A stretch of 48,170 nucleotides of DNA from an uncultured Burkholderiales bacterium (GCA_937864005.1 CALMIL010000054.1:1-48170), one strand, 5' to 3'; counted from the first letter of the stretch, positions 8,081-19,801 are shown. Notes: generated by a model not told the origin, from the sequence alone. Numbers and translations are program-made.

Positions 8081-9954
8081 GCCTGGCGCGCGGCCGTCGA
8101 AGCCTGCGCGTGGCCGGGCGCCGCGCCTTCGTCGTGCTCGCGCGAGAGCGTCGGCACGTCCGACGGCATGCCGCGCAGCGCTTCGCCCGCAGCGTGCAGC
8201 GCCTGCTCGAGGTCGCGCGGCGTGATCCTGAGCGCCCGGCCGTAGCGCTGGGCGACGGCATCGAGGACGGCGTCGGGCCGGGCGGCCGCTTCGGCGCTGA
8301 TCGCATCCACCGCTTCGTTCGCGGCGCTCGCGGCGAGGCGCAGCAGATCGGCATCGCTGTCCGGGTTGCGCACCGGCCGCGCGAGCGGCAGCCGGCGCAT
8401 CATCTGGATCACCTCGTCGGCAAGCCCCCAGTGGCGCGCGACCGCAACGCCGATCGCTTCGGTGTCGACCCCGAGCACGGCAAACGATGCATCCTGTTCG
8501 CTCATCCCGTATTCGGCGGGCGCGTCGCCCTCGAGCCTGACGGGATGCATCAGCGCGGCGATCTGTATCGCCTCTCCGGGGAAGTGGTACTGCACCAGCA
8601 GGCGGCCGAGGTTCTGCAGCAGGGCGACGAGGTAGACGACCTCGGGGTCGTAGCCCGGCGGGCGCAGGGCCTGCGCGGTGTGGCCCGCCAGGCGCACGCG
8701 CTGCATGAGCCGCTGGAGGGCGCGTGCGCCCTCCTCGTTCAGCGGCCCCGGCCAGGCGCGCAGCGACGCCGCCGCATGGCGAACGCCATTCACGCCGACC
8801 AGCGCGATCGCCCGGCGGATCGTCAGCACAGGGCCATTGCCGGCGACCTGGGTCGCCTGCACCTGTGCGGTATGGACCTGGCGCAGCAACTCGAAGGCGA
8901 GCGCCATATCGCGCAGGATGGCTTCGGCTATCTCGTAGGTGCGCTGACCCTCGAGGCTTGCCAGCCGCGCGGCGAGAAAGCCGACGCCGGGCAGCGCCGG
9001 AAGGTGGCCGACGCTCTGCAATCGATCGAGCAGCAGCGCGAGGGGTCCGCCACCGCCCTGCGCGACCGACTCGCGCCAGCCCTCGAGGGCGCGCAGTAGC
9101 GTGCGTGCGCTCAGGTAGCGCTGGCGCGGCTGGCGCGCGGTGGCCCGGTTCACGATCGCGCGCAGCGGCTCGTCCAGAGGGTGCGGTGTCGTCCACGGCA
9201 GACGCACGATCTCGCGTCCGTGCGGGGCGATGCGGGCGATCACGCGGCCGGTGTCGGCCTCGTCCAGCGCGGGCGCGCCGGCCAGCAGGCGATGCAGCAG
9301 CAGGCCGAGCGACAACACGTCGCGTTCGGCGGCGTCGCGGCGCAGGCGCAGGTGGCCCGGGTCGAGCACGGTCGCGATGCGGGACGCGGCGCGTTCCTCG
9401 CCCTGCGCCGCCGACGGCAGCGCGCCGAAGGCGGTCTCGACCTGGGTCGGCTCGACGACGATGTCCAGCGCCGCGACGCGAACGCCACCCGCCGCGTCGA
9501 CGAGCAGGTGGTGCGGTTGCAGGTCCTGGTGCGCGACGCCCGCCTCGTGGGCATAGGCCAGACCGGCGAGCGCCTGGCAGGCGATATCGGCGGCTTCGAT
9601 CGGCACGGGGTCAGGATGCGCGGCGAGCCACTCGGTGAGCGTGCAGCCGATCGCGCGCTCGACGACGACGAACGGCCAGTGATCCTGCACGCCGATCTCG
9701 GCCACCGGCGCGAGGTTCGGATGCTCGAGCCGTGCGCCCATCCTGGCCTCGTGCATCCAGCGCTCGAGCGCGACCTCGTCCGCCGGCTGCACGCGCGGCA
9801 TCGAGAGCATGACCGGCTGCATCGCATGCGGGTCGTGGGCGAGCCAGGTCATCGTGGCGCTGCTCTTGCCGAGCAACTGGTGCAGCTCGAAGCGCCCGAA
9901 CATGCGGATCGGGTGGCCTGCGGGAGCGGCTGATCGGGATTCGTCCGGGGGCAT
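8077..9954 (-). CDS. Kinase-like (probable pseudokinase) - HDOD protein
   Basis: A 625-residue protein whose first 280 residues align with the kinase domain of the next gene but have lost every catalytic feature. The glycine loop is GKSSATMT. The lysine position is Ser51 (PVMLSMP). The catalytic loop reads HQDLQPHH (142-149), so HRD is HQD, the following Lys is Gln and the Asn is His. DFG is replaced by Ala-Leu-Asp (162-164). The fold signature WLAHD and helix C Glu69 remain. Residues about 320-500 are an HDOD domain ([33 protein letters not shown]). It probably acts as a scaffold or regulator of the kinase encoded by the overlapping downstream gene. I start at the ATG at 9954; an upstream ATG at 10041 is possible. 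Confidence 0.8.
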   Translation of the reverse strand: MPPDESRSAAPAGHPIRMFGRFELHQLLGKSSATMTWLAHDPHAMQPVMLSMPRVQPADEVALERWMHEARMGARLEHPNLAPVAEIGVQDHWPFVVVERAIGCTLTEWLAAHPDPVPIEAADIACQALAGLAYAHEAGVAHQDLQPHHLLVDAAGGVRVAALDIVVEPTQVETAFGALPSAAQGEERAASRIATVLDPGHLRLRRDAAERDVLSLGLLLHRLLAGAPALDEADTGRVIARIAPHGREIVRLPWTTPHPLDEPLRAIVNRATARQPRQRYLSARTLLRALEGWRESVAQGGGGPLALLLDRLQSVGHLPALPGVGFLAARLASLEGQRTYEIAEAILRDMALAFELLRQVHTAQVQATQVAGNGPVLTIRRAIALVGVNGVRHAAASLRAWPGPLNEEGARALQRLMQRVRLAGHTAQALRPPGYDPEVVYLVALLQNLGRLLVQYHFPGEAIQIAALMHPVRLEGDAPAEYGMSEQDASFAVLGVDTEAIGVAVARHWGLADEVIQMMRRLPLARPVRNPDSDADLLRLAASAANEAVDAISAEAAARPDAVLDAVAQRYGRALRITPRDLEQALHAAGEALRGMPSDVPTLSREHDEGAAPGHAQASTAARQA

Positions 9955-10169
9955 CGGGCTTGGGGCGAGGGCGAGCTTGCCTCGATTGGACGCGAGACCG
10001 GCGCGCGCCAAGGCGCGATCAGCGCCGCCAAAGGCGCCCAAATCGTCCCGCCGCGCACCCGCTGCGGCGCCGACGCGGACTTGCCGCTCGCACGGGCCGG
10101 GCGCGATGGCTTTGTGTCAGAATCATCGCGAAACCCCACGCTGCGCCGCATGCGCCCAAGGAATGCCTC

Positions 10170-10499
10170 ATGAGCAGTGAACTGATCAAACATGTCTCCG
10201 ACGCCTCGTTCGACAGCGATGTGCTGAAGTCGGGCAAACCCGTGCTCGTCGACTACTGGGCCGAGTGGTGCGGGCCGTGCAAGATGATCGCGCCCATCCT
10301 CGACGAGGTCTCGAAGGACTATGGCGATCGGCTGCAGGTCGCGAAGATGAACGTCGACGAGAACCGCGACGTGCCGGCCAAGTTCGGCATCCGCGGCATC
10401 CCGACGCTGATGCTCTTCAAGGATGGACAGCTTGCCGCAACCAAGGTCGGCGCACTTTCGAAGGCGCAGTTGACGGCGTTTCTCGACGGTCATCTATAA
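10170..10499 (+). CDS. trxA: Thioredoxin 1
   Basis: The general cytoplasmic disulfide reductase, reduced by thioredoxin reductase and serving ribonucleotide reductase, methionine sulfoxide reductase and others. The 109-residue length is standard. The active site is WCGPC with Cys34 and Cys37; the cis-proline loop is [11 protein letters not shown]. The start at 10170 follows AAGGA seven bases upstream and gives the usual N-terminus; the longer open frame has no homology. It precedes rho, as in most betaproteobacteria, and the putative rho promoter lies inside its last codons. Confidence 0.97.
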   Translation: MSSELIKHVSDASFDSDVLKSGKPVLVDYWAEWCGPCKMIAPILDEVSKDYGDRLQVAKMNVDENRDVPAKFGIRGIPTLMLFKDGQLAATKVGALSKAQLTAFLDGHL

Positions 10500-10500
10500 T
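10470..10500 (+). promoter_or_regulatory. Putative sigma-70 promoter for rho, inside the end of trxA
   Basis: TTGACG (10470-10475) and a perfect TATAAT (10495-10500) are separated by 19 bases. The -10 overlaps the trxA stop codon. The spacer is two bases longer than ideal. Its position would give a rho transcript with a leader of roughly 240 bases. Confidence 0.5.
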
Positions 10501-10744
10501 CGGCTTCGAAGACAGGGGGCCGACGCCACGAGCCGGCCCCCGCCGTCGCCCAACGTCAAGCCGAGACGCCCCGACACCGGCGCGCGACTCAGGCCACCCA
10601 CTCCAGGTTTTCCTCGCGCGGCAGAGCTGCCGCTGAGATTGCCCGCAGCCGCATCGCGGCCGCCCTCTCCCGTCGCGGCCGGATCCGGCCGCTGACCATC
10701 CCCCCAGAGATCAGGCGCTTCGCCTTCACCGCAAACCCCTCCAC
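10501..10744 (+). promoter_or_regulatory. Long C-rich leader of rho (candidate rut/autoregulatory region)
   Basis: These 244 bases hold no convincing gene. They are rich in cytosine, above all in the second half (runs such as CCGCCCTCTCCC and ATCCCCCC), with many YC dinucleotides, the kind of unstructured pyrimidine-rich RNA that Rho binds. In E. coli rho is known to repress itself by termination in its leader; the same is inferred here. No good Shine-Dalgarno is seen before the rho ATG. Confidence 0.45.
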
Positions 10745-12010
10745 ATGCACCTCTCAGAGCTCAAGGCCATCCACGTTTCCGAACTCATCAAGATGGGCGA
10801 GGCGCTGGAAATCGAGAACGTCGCCCGCATGCGCAAGCAGGAGCTGATGTTCGCGATCATGAAGAAGCGCGCCCGCGCCGGCGAGCAGGTCTTCGGCGAC
10901 GGCGTCCTCGAGGTGCTGCCCGACGGCTTCGGCTTCCTGCGCTCGCCCGAGGCGAGCTACATGGCGAGCACCGACGACATCTACCTCTCGCCGAGCCAGA
11001 TCCGGCGCTTCAACCTGCACACCGGCGACATGATCGAAGGCGAGGTCCGCGTGCCGAAGGACGGCGAGCGCTACTTCGCGCTCGTCAAGGTCGATCGCGT
11101 CAACGGCCAGACGCCCGAGGAAAGCAAGCACAAGGTGATGTTCGAGAACCTGACGCCCTTGTTCCCCAAGGAGCAGTTCAAGCTCGAGCGCGACAACCTG
11201 AAGGGCGACGAGAACATCACGAGCCGCATCATCGACCTCATCGCGCCGCTCGGCAAAGGCCAGCGCGCCCTCCTCGTCTCGCAGCCCAAGAGCGGCAAGA
11301 CGGTCATGATGCAGCACCTGGCGCACGCGATCGTCGCCAACTACCCCGAGGTCTACCTCATCGTGCTGCTCGTCGACGAGCGGCCGGAGGAAGTGACCGA
11401 GATGCAGCGCACCGTGCGCGGCGAGGTCATCAGCTCGACCTTCGACGAGCCGGCGGCGCGCCACGTGCAGGTCGCCGAGATGGTGATCGAGCGCGCCAAG
11501 CGGCTGGTCGAGATGAAGAAGGACGTCGTCATCCTGCTCGACTCGATCACGCGCCTCGCGCGCGCCTACAACAACGTGCTGCCCTCTTCCGGCAAGGTCC
11601 TCACCGGCGGCGTCGACGCCAACGCGCTGCAGCGCCCGAAGCGCTTCTTCGGCGCCGCACGCAACATCGAGGAAGGCGGGTCCCTCACCATCATCGGCAC
11701 CGCGCTGATCGACACCGGCAGCCGGATGGACGAGGTGATCTACGAGGAGTTCAAGGGCACCGGCAACTGCGAGATCTATCTCGACCGCCGGATGTCGGAA
11801 AAGCGCGTCTATCCGTCGATCCTGCTCAACAAGAGCGGCACGCGGCGCGAGGAACTGCTCTTGAAGCCCGAAATCCTGCAGAAGACCTGGATCCTGCGAA
11901 AGCTCCTGTATCCGATGGACGAGATCGAGGCGATGGAGTTCATCCTCGACAAGATGAAGGCGACGAAGAACAATCATGACTTCTTCGACATGATGCGCAG
12001 GGGCGGCTGA
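10745..12010 (+). CDS. rho: Transcription termination factor Rho
   Basis: Rho is the hexameric RNA-dependent ATPase helicase that ends transcription at rut-containing sites. The 421-residue protein has the N-terminal Rho-N helices ([14 protein letters not shown]), the cold-shock-like RNA-binding domain with GFGFLR at 61-66, Walker A PKSGKT at 181-186, Walker B in [16 protein letters not shown] and the Q-loop/R-loop region [25 protein letters not shown]. Length and sequence are typical of the short form without the N-terminal insert of Actinobacteria. Start codon is the ATG at 10745, giving the conserved MHLSELK. Confidence 0.98.
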   Translation: MHLSELKAIHVSELIKMGEALEIENVARMRKQELMFAIMKKRARAGEQVFGDGVLEVLPDGFGFLRSPEASYMASTDDIYLSPSQIRRFNLHTGDMIEGEVRVPKDGERYFALVKVDRVNGQTPEESKHKVMFENLTPLFPKEQFKLERDNLKGDENITSRIIDLIAPLGKGQRALLVSQPKSGKTVMMQHLAHAIVANYPEVYLIVLLVDERPEEVTEMQRTVRGEVISSTFDEPAARHVQVAEMVIERAKRLVEMKKDVVILLDSITRLARAYNNVLPSSGKVLTGGVDANALQRPKRFFGAARNIEEGGSLTIIGTALIDTGSRMDEVIYEEFKGTGNCEIYLDRRMSEKRVYPSILLNKSGTRREELLLKPEILQKTWILRKLLYPMDEIEAMEFILDKMKATKNNHDFFDMMRRGG

Positions 12011-12025
12011 CGCAGCCGCTATAAT
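12003..12025 (+). promoter_or_regulatory. Hairpin over the rho stop codon followed by a TATAAT box
   Basis: GCGGCTG (12003-12009) and CAGCCGC (12013-12019) form a perfect 7-bp stem with a three-base loop, overlapping the rho stop. A perfect TATAAT (12020-12025) follows directly and lies 88 bases before the rpmE2 start. It may be a weak terminator, the -10 of an rpmE2 promoter, or both; no clear -35 is seen. Confidence 0.4.
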
Positions 12026-12113
12026 TCGAGGTTGACCTCGTATGGCAAGTGCTGCAAGGGGTTTGCAGTGGCTACCGACACCGAACGCGCTTTGCGCTAC
12101 CCAAGGACGCCAG

Positions 12114-12368
12114 ATGAAACAGGGTATCCACCCCCAGTACCGCGACGTGTGCTTCGTCGATCTCTCGAACGGCTTCAAGTTCGTCACCCGTTCCTGCGCG
12201 CAGACGCGCGAGACGGTGAAGATGGACGACGGCAGCGAACTCCCGCTGTTCAAGCTCGAGACGACGAGCGAGTCGCACCCCTTCTACACCGGCACCCAGA
12301 AGAGCGTCGATTCGCTCGGCGGACGGGTCGAGAAGTTCCGCAACAAGTTCGCGCATATCAAGAAGTGA
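12114..12368 (+). CDS. rpmE2: 50S ribosomal protein L31, type B
   Basis: An 84-residue ribosomal protein of the large subunit. The N-terminus [14 protein letters not shown] and the C-terminal [22 protein letters not shown] are L31 type B signatures. It lacks the paired cysteines (CxxC) of the zinc-binding type A form, so it is the zinc-independent paralogue; the two single cysteines present are not in that pattern. The ATG at 12114 is preceded by AAGGA at a normal distance. Placement after rho is the usual order for this gene. Confidence 0.95.
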   Translation: MKQGIHPQYRDVCFVDLSNGFKFVTRSCAQTRETVKMDDGSELPLFKLETTSESHPFYTGTQKSVDSLGGRVEKFRNKFAHIKK

Positions 12369-12390
12369 GACCGGCTCGGCGACGCAATCA

Positions 12391-12413
12391 AGGCAGCTTC
12401 GGCTGCCTTTTTT
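12391..12413 (+). terminator. Rho-independent terminator after rpmE2
   Basis: AGGCAGC (12391-12397), tetraloop TTCG, GCTGCCT (12402-12408), then six T in a row (12408-12413). It lies 23 bases past the rpmE2 stop and is the clearest intrinsic terminator in the window. Confidence 0.92.
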
Positions 12414-12536
12414 GCGTCTGCTGCCGGCGTTCGCGGGGTGTGCCGAACCGGACCGCGCGACACGCAAGGCGGCACCCGGTGCGCGAGCGCCCGCGGCTTG
12501 CTGCATGATTCGCGACTGCTCCGACGCGACGACGCC

Positions 12537-14204
12537 GTGACCACGCCCAACCCCGCACTCGTGACCCAGCGCGAGGCCAAGCGCCTGCCGCGCATCCCGT
12601 TGCTGCTGCTGTGCGCCGCCTATCTGGTGCCCGGCCTCTTCGGGCGCGACCCGTGGAAGGCGGCCGATATCAGCGCCTTCGGCTACATGCTGAGCATCGC
12701 CGAGGGCCGCAGCACCTGGTGGTCGCCGACGCTCGGCGGACTGCCGCCCGATTCGGCGCTGCTGCCGTACTGGATCGGCGCCGTCTTCATCAAGCTGCTC
12801 GGCCCCTGGCTCGGCGCACCGCTGGCGGCGCGCATTCCGTTTGCGATCCTGCTCGGGCTCGTGCTGATGCTCACCTGGTATGCGGCCTATCACCTGGCAC
12901 GCACCGAGGCCGCGCAGCCGCTGCCACTGGCTTTCGGTGGCGAGGCGACGAATACCGACTACGCGCGCGCGATCGCCGATGGCGCGCTGCTGGCGCTGAT
13001 CGCGACCCTCGGTCTGCTCCAGCTCGGACACGAAACGACACCCGAGATCGTCCAGTTGGCGGCTGCGGCGCTATACCTCTACGCGCTGGCCTGCAGTCCA
13101 TTTCGCGAGCGCGCCGCGCGCGTTGCCGTGCTGTGCGCGTTGCCGGTGCTGGCGGCCAGCGGCGCACCCAGCGTCGCGATCGGCCTGGGCATCGTCGGCC
13201 TCGTGGCGAGCGCGCGTTCGCACTATGGCGAGCTGAACCGCTTCGCGTGGTGGATCGTCGCCGCCATGGCGCTCGCGTCCGGCATCGCGGCGTTGATGAA
13301 TGCGTGGGCCTGGCGCGTCGCGGGCTTTCATTCGTGGCAGCAGCTCGGTTCGCTGCTGCGCCTGCTGCTGTGGTTTACCTGGCCGGCCTGGCCGCTCGCG
13401 GTCTGGACGCTGTGGCGCTGGCGGCGCCAGTTGGCGCGAAGGCATCTTTCGGTGCCGTGGGGTTGCGCGCTGGTGGGACTCGTCGCCTGCATCGCGATGG
13501 ACAACTCGGACCGCGCCCTGATGCTGTCGCTGCCGGCCCTTGCGGTGCTCGCCGCCTTTGCCTTGCCGACGCTGCAGCGCGCGACTGCGGCGGCGATCGA
13601 CTGGTTCTCGATCTTCTTCTTCAGCGGCGCGGCGGTCACGGTGTGGGTTGTCTATATCGCGCTGCAGACCGGCTTTCCGCGGCAGCCTGCGGCCAATGTC
13701 GCCAAGCTCGCGCCCGGATACGAGAGCTCGTTCTCGGCGCTTGCACTCGTCGTCGCGCTGCTCGCTTCGGTGGCCTGGGTCTGGCTCGTTCGCTGGCGCA
13801 CCGGGCGCAACCGTCATCCGCTGTGGAAGAGCCTCGTGCTGCCGGCCAGCGGTGTCGCGCTGTGCCTGCTGCTCGCGATGACGCTGCTGCTGCCGCTCTT
13901 CGACTACGCGCGCAGCTACCGGGTGCAGATCGAGCGCATCGCCGGCCACGTGCCACGCGGGCAATGCGTCAGCACGCTCGAGATTCCGCGCGCGCAGATC
14001 GCGGCCCTGCAATATTTCGGCGGCTTTCGAGTCCAGGCCGTGAATGCGCCAGACAAGGCGCGCTGCGATTGGCTGCTGGTGCTCGAAATGCGCGATCACC
14101 CGCGCCGGGAAGAGCCGGGCTGGCAATGGATCGCCAGCGAGCGCCGACCGACCGACCGCAGCGAATCGACCGCCGTCTTCCGACGCGAGCCGGCAGCGCA
14201 GTAG
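12537..14204 (+). CDS. Polytopic membrane protein, GT39/ArnT-like glycosyltransferase
   Basis: A 555-residue inner-membrane protein with about ten hydrophobic helices and a C-terminal periplasmic-looking domain of about 95 residues (after LLLPLFDYARSYRVQIERI). The first loop resembles the GT39/PMT_2 family: a hydrophobic helix ending LVPGLFGRDPWKAADISAF, then WWSPTLGGLPPDSALLPYWIGAVFIKLLG. This matches the order of the ArnT motif (RDE..Y...P.L.G....KPPLxYW), though the usual acidic pair is altered. Such enzymes move sugars from polyprenyl-phosphate carriers to lipids or proteins. The sugar and acceptor cannot be inferred. I use the GTG at 12537; an ATG at 12438 in frame would add 33 residues without homology. 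Confidence 0.65.
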   Translation: MTTPNPALVTQREAKRLPRIPLLLLCAAYLVPGLFGRDPWKAADISAFGYMLSIAEGRSTWWSPTLGGLPPDSALLPYWIGAVFIKLLGPWLGAPLAARIPFAILLGLVLMLTWYAAYHLARTEAAQPLPLAFGGEATNTDYARAIADGALLALIATLGLLQLGHETTPEIVQLAAAALYLYALACSPFRERAARVAVLCALPVLAASGAPSVAIGLGIVGLVASARSHYGELNRFAWWIVAAMALASGIAALMNAWAWRVAGFHSWQQLGSLLRLLLWFTWPAWPLAVWTLWRWRRQLARRHLSVPWGCALVGLVACIAMDNSDRALMLSLPALAVLAAFALPTLQRATAAAIDWFSIFFFSGAAVTVWVVYIALQTGFPRQPAANVAKLAPGYESSFSALALVVALLASVAWVWLVRWRTGRNRHPLWKSLVLPASGVALCLLLAMTLLLPLFDYARSYRVQIERIAGHVPRGQCVSTLEIPRAQIAALQYFGGFRVQAVNAPDKARCDWLLVLEMRDHPRREEPGWQWIASERRPTDRSESTAVFRREPAAQ

Positions 14205-14289
14205 AAACCGCGGCGCGATGGACGTTGCGCCGCACGCGCGGTCATGCTGAAACAAGAGGCTGCTCGATCGGCCGGCAGCGCACCGGGCT

Positions 14290-15621
14290 TCAGGCTCGCA
14301 CGCTGTCTGCCAGCCGCTCGGCGCATGTCCGCCCGATTGCCGCGTCGCGCGCCTCGACCATCACGCGCAGCACCGGCTCGGTGCCGGAAGCGCGGATCAG
14401 TACCCGGCCGTCCTCGGCCAGTTCGTCCTGTACGCGGCGCTGCTCGGACCGCAGGCGCGGATTGGCCGTCCAGTCGTCGCCGCGGGCGATGCGGACATTG
14501 ATCAGGGTCTGCGAAAACAGATTCACGCCCGCCAGCAATTCGCTCAGGCGCTTGCCGTTGCGGCCGATCGCCATCAAGACCTGCAGCGCACTGACGATGC
14601 CGTCGCCGGTGGTGTGCTTGTCCAGCGCGAGCAGATGGCCCGAGCCCTCGCCGCCGAGCGTCCAGCCGCGGGCGTTGAGTTCCTCGAGCACGTAGCGGTC
14701 GCCGACCTTGGCCCGCACGAGCGGGACCTTGCGTGCAGCGAGCGCCTGCTCGACGCCGAGATTCGTCATCAGGGTGCCGACGACGCCCGGCACCGGCAGG
14801 CCGTGCGCGAGGCGATCGACGACCATCACGTAGAGCAGCTCGTCGCCGCTGTAGAGCCGTCCCGCGGCGTCGACCAGTTGCAGCCGGTCGGCGTCGCCGT
14901 CGAGCGCGACGCCGTAGTCGGCGCCATGCTCCTTGACCGCCTGCAGCAGCGCCGCCGGCGCGGTCGCGCCGCAACCGGCGTTGATATTGATGCCGTCCGG
15001 GGCGCAGCCGATGGCGACGACCTCGGCGCCGAGCTCGTGAAAGACGGCCGGCGCGACCTGGTAGGCGGCGCCATGCGCTGCGTCGACGACGATCTTCAGC
15101 CCCTTGAGCGACTGATCGCTGCCGATCGTCGCCTTGCAGAACTCGATATAGCGCCCGCGCGCATCGTTCAGGCGCCGCGCCTTGCCGAGTTCGGTCGAGC
15201 CGACCCACTGCGCCGGCTCGGCGAGCGCCGTCTCGACACGCTGCTCCCAGGCGTCGGGCAGCTTCTCGCCGCTCGCCGAGAAGAATTTGATGCCGTTGTC
15301 GTCGAACGGGTTGTGGGACGCGCTGATGACGACGCCGAGATCGACCCTGAATGCGCGCGTGAGGTAGGCCACGCCCGGCGTCGGCAGCGGCCCGGTGAGC
15401 AGGACGTCGACCCCGGCCGAAGCAAAGCCGGCTTCGAGCGCGGATTCGATCATGTAGCCCGAGATGCGCGTGTCCTTGCCGATCAGCACGGTCGGCCGCG
15501 GCGTCGACTGTCGCAAGACGCGGCCGACCGCGTGGCCGAGGCGGAGCATGAAGTCCGCCGTGATCGGCGTGTGGCCGACGGTGCCGCGAATGCCGTCGGT
15601 GCCGAAGTAGGTTCTTGTCAT
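14290..15621 (-). CDS. glmM: Phosphoglucosamine mutase
   Basis: Converts glucosamine-6-phosphate to glucosamine-1-phosphate on the way to UDP-GlcNAc for peptidoglycan and lipopolysaccharide. The 443 residues show FGTDGIRG at the N-terminus, the phosphoserine loop SASHNP with Ser102 as the phosphorylated residue, the metal site DGDADR and the phosphate-binding [14 protein letters not shown] near the C-terminus. These motifs separate GlmM from other phosphohexomutases. Its ATG overlaps the folP stop as ATGA. Confidence 0.97.
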   Translation of the reverse strand: MTRTYFGTDGIRGTVGHTPITADFMLRLGHAVGRVLRQSTPRPTVLIGKDTRISGYMIESALEAGFASAGVDVLLTGPLPTPGVAYLTRAFRVDLGVVISASHNPFDDNGIKFFSASGEKLPDAWEQRVETALAEPAQWVGSTELGKARRLNDARGRYIEFCKATIGSDQSLKGLKIVVDAAHGAAYQVAPAVFHELGAEVVAIGCAPDGININAGCGATAPAALLQAVKEHGADYGVALDGDADRLQLVDAAGRLYSGDELLYVMVVDRLAHGLPVPGVVGTLMTNLGVEQALAARKVPLVRAKVGDRYVLEELNARGWTLGGEGSGHLLALDKHTTGDGIVSALQVLMAIGRNGKRLSELLAGVNLFSQTLINVRIARGDDWTANPRLRSEQRRVQDELAEDGRVLIRASGTEPVLRVMVEARDAAIGRTCAERLADSVRA

Positions 15622-16487
15622 GGTTCTGAGCGCGCTGCGGGCGGGGAATCGGTCAACGGATGATTGTCGCTCGCCGCACGCCAGACGGCGAGCGCATCGA
15701 CCGTGGCGGCGACGTCGTGCACGCGCACGATCGCCGCGCCGCGCTCGACCGCGGCGAGCGCGGCGGCAACGCTCGCCGCGAGCCGGTCGCCGACGGCGCG
15801 TCCGGTCAGCTCTCCGAGCGTCGACTTGCGCGACCAGCCGACGAGCAGTGCATAGCCGGGGGCGAGCAATTCGCGCTGGCGGCGCAGGAGCTCGAGGTTG
15901 TGCCGTGCAAGCTTGCCGAAGCCGATGCCCGGGTCGAGGACGATCCGGCTGCGCTCGACGCCGCGCGTCATCACGGCCTGCGCCCGCGCGGCCAGGAAGG
16001 CAGTGACTTCGGCCACGACATCGTCATAGCGAACGCCCTGCTGCATGCGCTGCGGCTCGCCCTTCATGTGCATCAGGCAGACGCCGCATGCCGGATGCGT
16101 GGCCACGATATCGAGCGCACCGGGCACCTGCAGGGCGCGGATGTCGTTCACGATATCGACGCCGAGGGCGAGCGCCTCGCGCATCACTTCGGGCTTGCAG
16201 GTATCGACCGAGACCGGCACGCCGAGCGTCAGCGCCCCGCGCAGCACCGGCAGCACGCGTGCCAGCTCGTCCGGCGCATCGACGCGCGCGGCACCGGGGC
16301 GGCTCGATTCGCCGCCGATATCGAGAAGATCCGCACCGTCGCGAACGAGTTGCTCGCAATGCGCCAGCGCCGATGCGGACGTCGCATGCGCGCCGCCGTC
16401 GGCGAACGAATCCGGCGTCACGTTGACGATGCCCATCACGCGCGGGCGGGACAGGTCGATTGCGTGCCGTGTCGTCTGCCAGAACAT
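15618..16487 (-). CDS. folP: Dihydropteroate synthase
   Basis: Condenses p-aminobenzoate with the pterin pyrophosphate in folate synthesis; the sulfonamide target. The 289-residue TIM-barrel protein has all landmark loops: [61 protein letters not shown] and the final RVHDV. The open frame continues far upstream over ftsH, but the ATG at 16487 gives the normal N-terminus. It sits between ftsH (86 bases upstream, with a hairpin in the gap) and glmM (ATGA overlap), the standard ftsH-folP-glmM order. Confidence 0.96.
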   Translation of the reverse strand: MFWQTTRHAIDLSRPRVMGIVNVTPDSFADGGAHATSASALAHCEQLVRDGADLLDIGGESSRPGAARVDAPDELARVLPVLRGALTLGVPVSVDTCKPEVMREALALGVDIVNDIRALQVPGALDIVATHPACGVCLMHMKGEPQRMQQGVRYDDVVAEVTAFLAARAQAVMTRGVERSRIVLDPGIGFGKLARHNLELLRRQRELLAPGYALLVGWSRKSTLGELTGRAVGDRLAASVAAALAAVERGAAIVRVHDVAATVDALAVWRAASDNHPLTDSPPAARSEP

Positions 16488-16531
16488 ATGGGTTCGGATG
16501 CGAGGTCGGCGGCCGCGAAGCCACAAAGCGC

Positions 16532-16551
16532 AACGGGGCCGAAGCCCCGCT
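16532..16551 (-). terminator. Hairpin between ftsH and folP, possible partial terminator
   Basis: Read on the minus strand, AGCGGGGC, tetraloop TTCG and GCCCCGTT form an eight-pair stem 22 bases past the ftsH stop, followed only by a broken T-rich stretch (TTGCGCTTTG). It may reduce read-through into folP-glmM or stabilise the ftsH mRNA 3' end. Confidence 0.45.
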
Positions 16552-16573
16552 GCATGGTGTTGGCGCCTCCGGG

Positions 16574-18475
<1,902 letters not shown>

Positions 18476-18534
18476 CGCGGCTCCTTCCTGCCTTGCAGCA
18501 CCTGGCACGCGAAGGGGCGCACCACTACCACCGT

Positions 18535-18562
18535 ATCTGGGGACGATTCTAGTCGAGTCAAG
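18535..18562 (-). promoter_or_regulatory. Putative heat-shock (sigma-32) promoter for ftsH
   Basis: On the minus strand CTTGACT (18562-18556) and CCCCAGAT (18542-18535) are 13 bases apart. The E. coli sigma-32 consensus is CTTGAAA, 11-16 bases, CCCCATNT, so 5 of 7 and most of the second box match. It lies 60 bases before the TTG start of ftsH, in the gap after rlmE. A TAGAAT box inside the spacer could serve as a sigma-70 -10, but I see no matching -35. Confidence 0.55.
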
Positions 18563-18601
18563 CTCTATTCGCGCTGCGGTGCAACACGGGCGGAACGCGT
18601 T

Positions 18602-19279
18602 TCATCCGAGGCTATCGACCGGCCTGCTCGCCTCCTTGAGACCGCGTCCGACAAGAAAGGTTTCGGCCGATCGGTCGCGCGATGCCTTCGGCTTGATCGG
18701 CTTGACGACTCGAAACGTCTTCTTGAAAAGCTCGACCGTCTGGCTGTAGCCGCTGCCGTGAAAGACCTTGCACACCAGCGCGCCTTCGGCGACCAGATGC
18801 CGGCCGGCGAACTCGACTGCCAGTTCGACCAGATCCGCCATGCGCGCGGCATCCGAACTCGGGATGCCCGATAGATTGGGGGCCATGTCGGAGACGACGG
18901 CGTCGACCTTGCGCCCGGCGAGCGCCTCTTCGAGCCGGCGCAGAACCTGCTCTTCGCGGAAGTCGCCCTGCAGGAAGCGCACACCGTCGATCGGCTCGAA
19001 GTCGAGGATATCGAGCGCGATGATCGCGCCGTCGAGCGCGCCACCGCCGCGCGGGGTGAACTTGCGGCGCAGATATTGGCTCCACGCGCCGGGCGCGGCG
19101 CCGAGATCGACGACCAGCTGCCCCGGTGCGAGCAGGCCGAGTTCCGCGTCGATTTCCGCGAGCTTGTACGCTGCACGCGCGCGGTAGCCTTCCTTCTGCG
19201 CGAGCTTGACATAGGGATCGTTCAGATGGTCGTGCAGCCAGGCCTTGTTGAGCTTCTTGCTCTTCGATCGGATCTTCAT
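18602..19279 (-). CDS. rlmE: 23S rRNA (uridine-2'-O-)-methyltransferase RlmE
   Basis: Methylates the 2'-O of U2552 in the 23S rRNA A-loop, using S-adenosylmethionine; formerly FtsJ/RrmJ. The 225-residue protein begins [28 protein letters not shown]. It has the SAM motif [15 protein letters not shown], the Asp of [11 protein letters not shown] and the catalytic Lys regions (KVFHGSGY, and the N-terminal [11 protein letters not shown]). The ATG at 19279 is chosen on homology. It is divergent from yhbY with only 33 bases between them and lies upstream of ftsH, the usual arrangement. Confidence 0.96.
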   Translation of the reverse strand: MKIRSKSKKLNKAWLHDHLNDPYVKLAQKEGYRARAAYKLAEIDAELGLLAPGQLVVDLGAAPGAWSQYLRRKFTPRGGGALDGAIIALDILDFEPIDGVRFLQGDFREEQVLRRLEEALAGRKVDAVVSDMAPNLSGIPSSDAARMADLVELAVEFAGRHLVAEGALVCKVFHGSGYSQTVELFKKTFRVVKPIKPKASRDRSAETFLVGRGLKEASRPVDSLG

Positions 19280-19312
19280 GCGCGCCCCTCGCGCTGCCTC
19301 GATAATCGGCCC

Positions 19313-19786
19313 ATGCCCGCACTCCAGCTCGACTCGTCCCAACGCAAGGACCGCCGCGCCCTCGCCCACCACCTCGACCCGGTCGTGATGATCGGCGCCG
19401 ACGGCTTGACGGCGGCCGTCGTGCGCGAGATCGACCACGCGCTCGATGCCCACGGCCTGATCAAGATCCGCGTCTTCAGCGACGACCGCACCGTGCGCGA
19501 GGCGATGCTCGCGCAGCTGAGCGACCAGCTTGGCGCGGCGCCGGTCCAGCATATCGGCAAGCTGCTCGTGCTGTGGCGTCCGGTGCCGGTGAAGGAAAAG
19601 TCGCCGCGCGAGGATCGCGGCGCTGGACCGAAAGTCGTCAAGCTGGTCAAGTTCTCGAAGAGCGGCAACCACCGCCCGCAGGTGAAGAAGGTGAAGGTGC
19701 TTGGCAATCAGCGCATCACGGCGGGCGGCGAGATCAAGCGCGCACGCAAGCGTGCGACGAGCCAGAAGAAGGCGCCAGGCCGCTGA
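19313..19786 (+). CDS. yhbY: YhbY family RNA-binding (CRM domain) protein
   Basis: A 157-residue protein related to E. coli YhbY, which associates with pre-50S ribosomal particles. Residues about 5-95 are the CRM domain: [37 protein letters not shown], then LIKIRVF and the conserved [12 protein letters not shown]. The last 55 residues are an unusually basic extension full of Lys and Arg ([23 protein letters not shown]) that likely contacts RNA. A GATAAT hexamer ends six bases before the ATG, so the transcript might be nearly leaderless. No Shine-Dalgarno is apparent. Confidence 0.9.
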   Translation: MPALQLDSSQRKDRRALAHHLDPVVMIGADGLTAAVVREIDHALDAHGLIKIRVFSDDRTVREAMLAQLSDQLGAAPVQHIGKLLVLWRPVPVKEKSPREDRGAGPKVVKLVKFSKSGNHRPQVKKVKVLGNQRITAGGEIKRARKRATSQKKAPGR

Positions 19787-19801
19787 GCGTCGCCGCCGCG
19801 A

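Noticed and set aside
5633..9196. A single 1187-residue kinase protein
   Set aside because: The first 370 codons lie over the kinase-like gene in another frame and have no homology; the GTG at 8080 is the sensible start.
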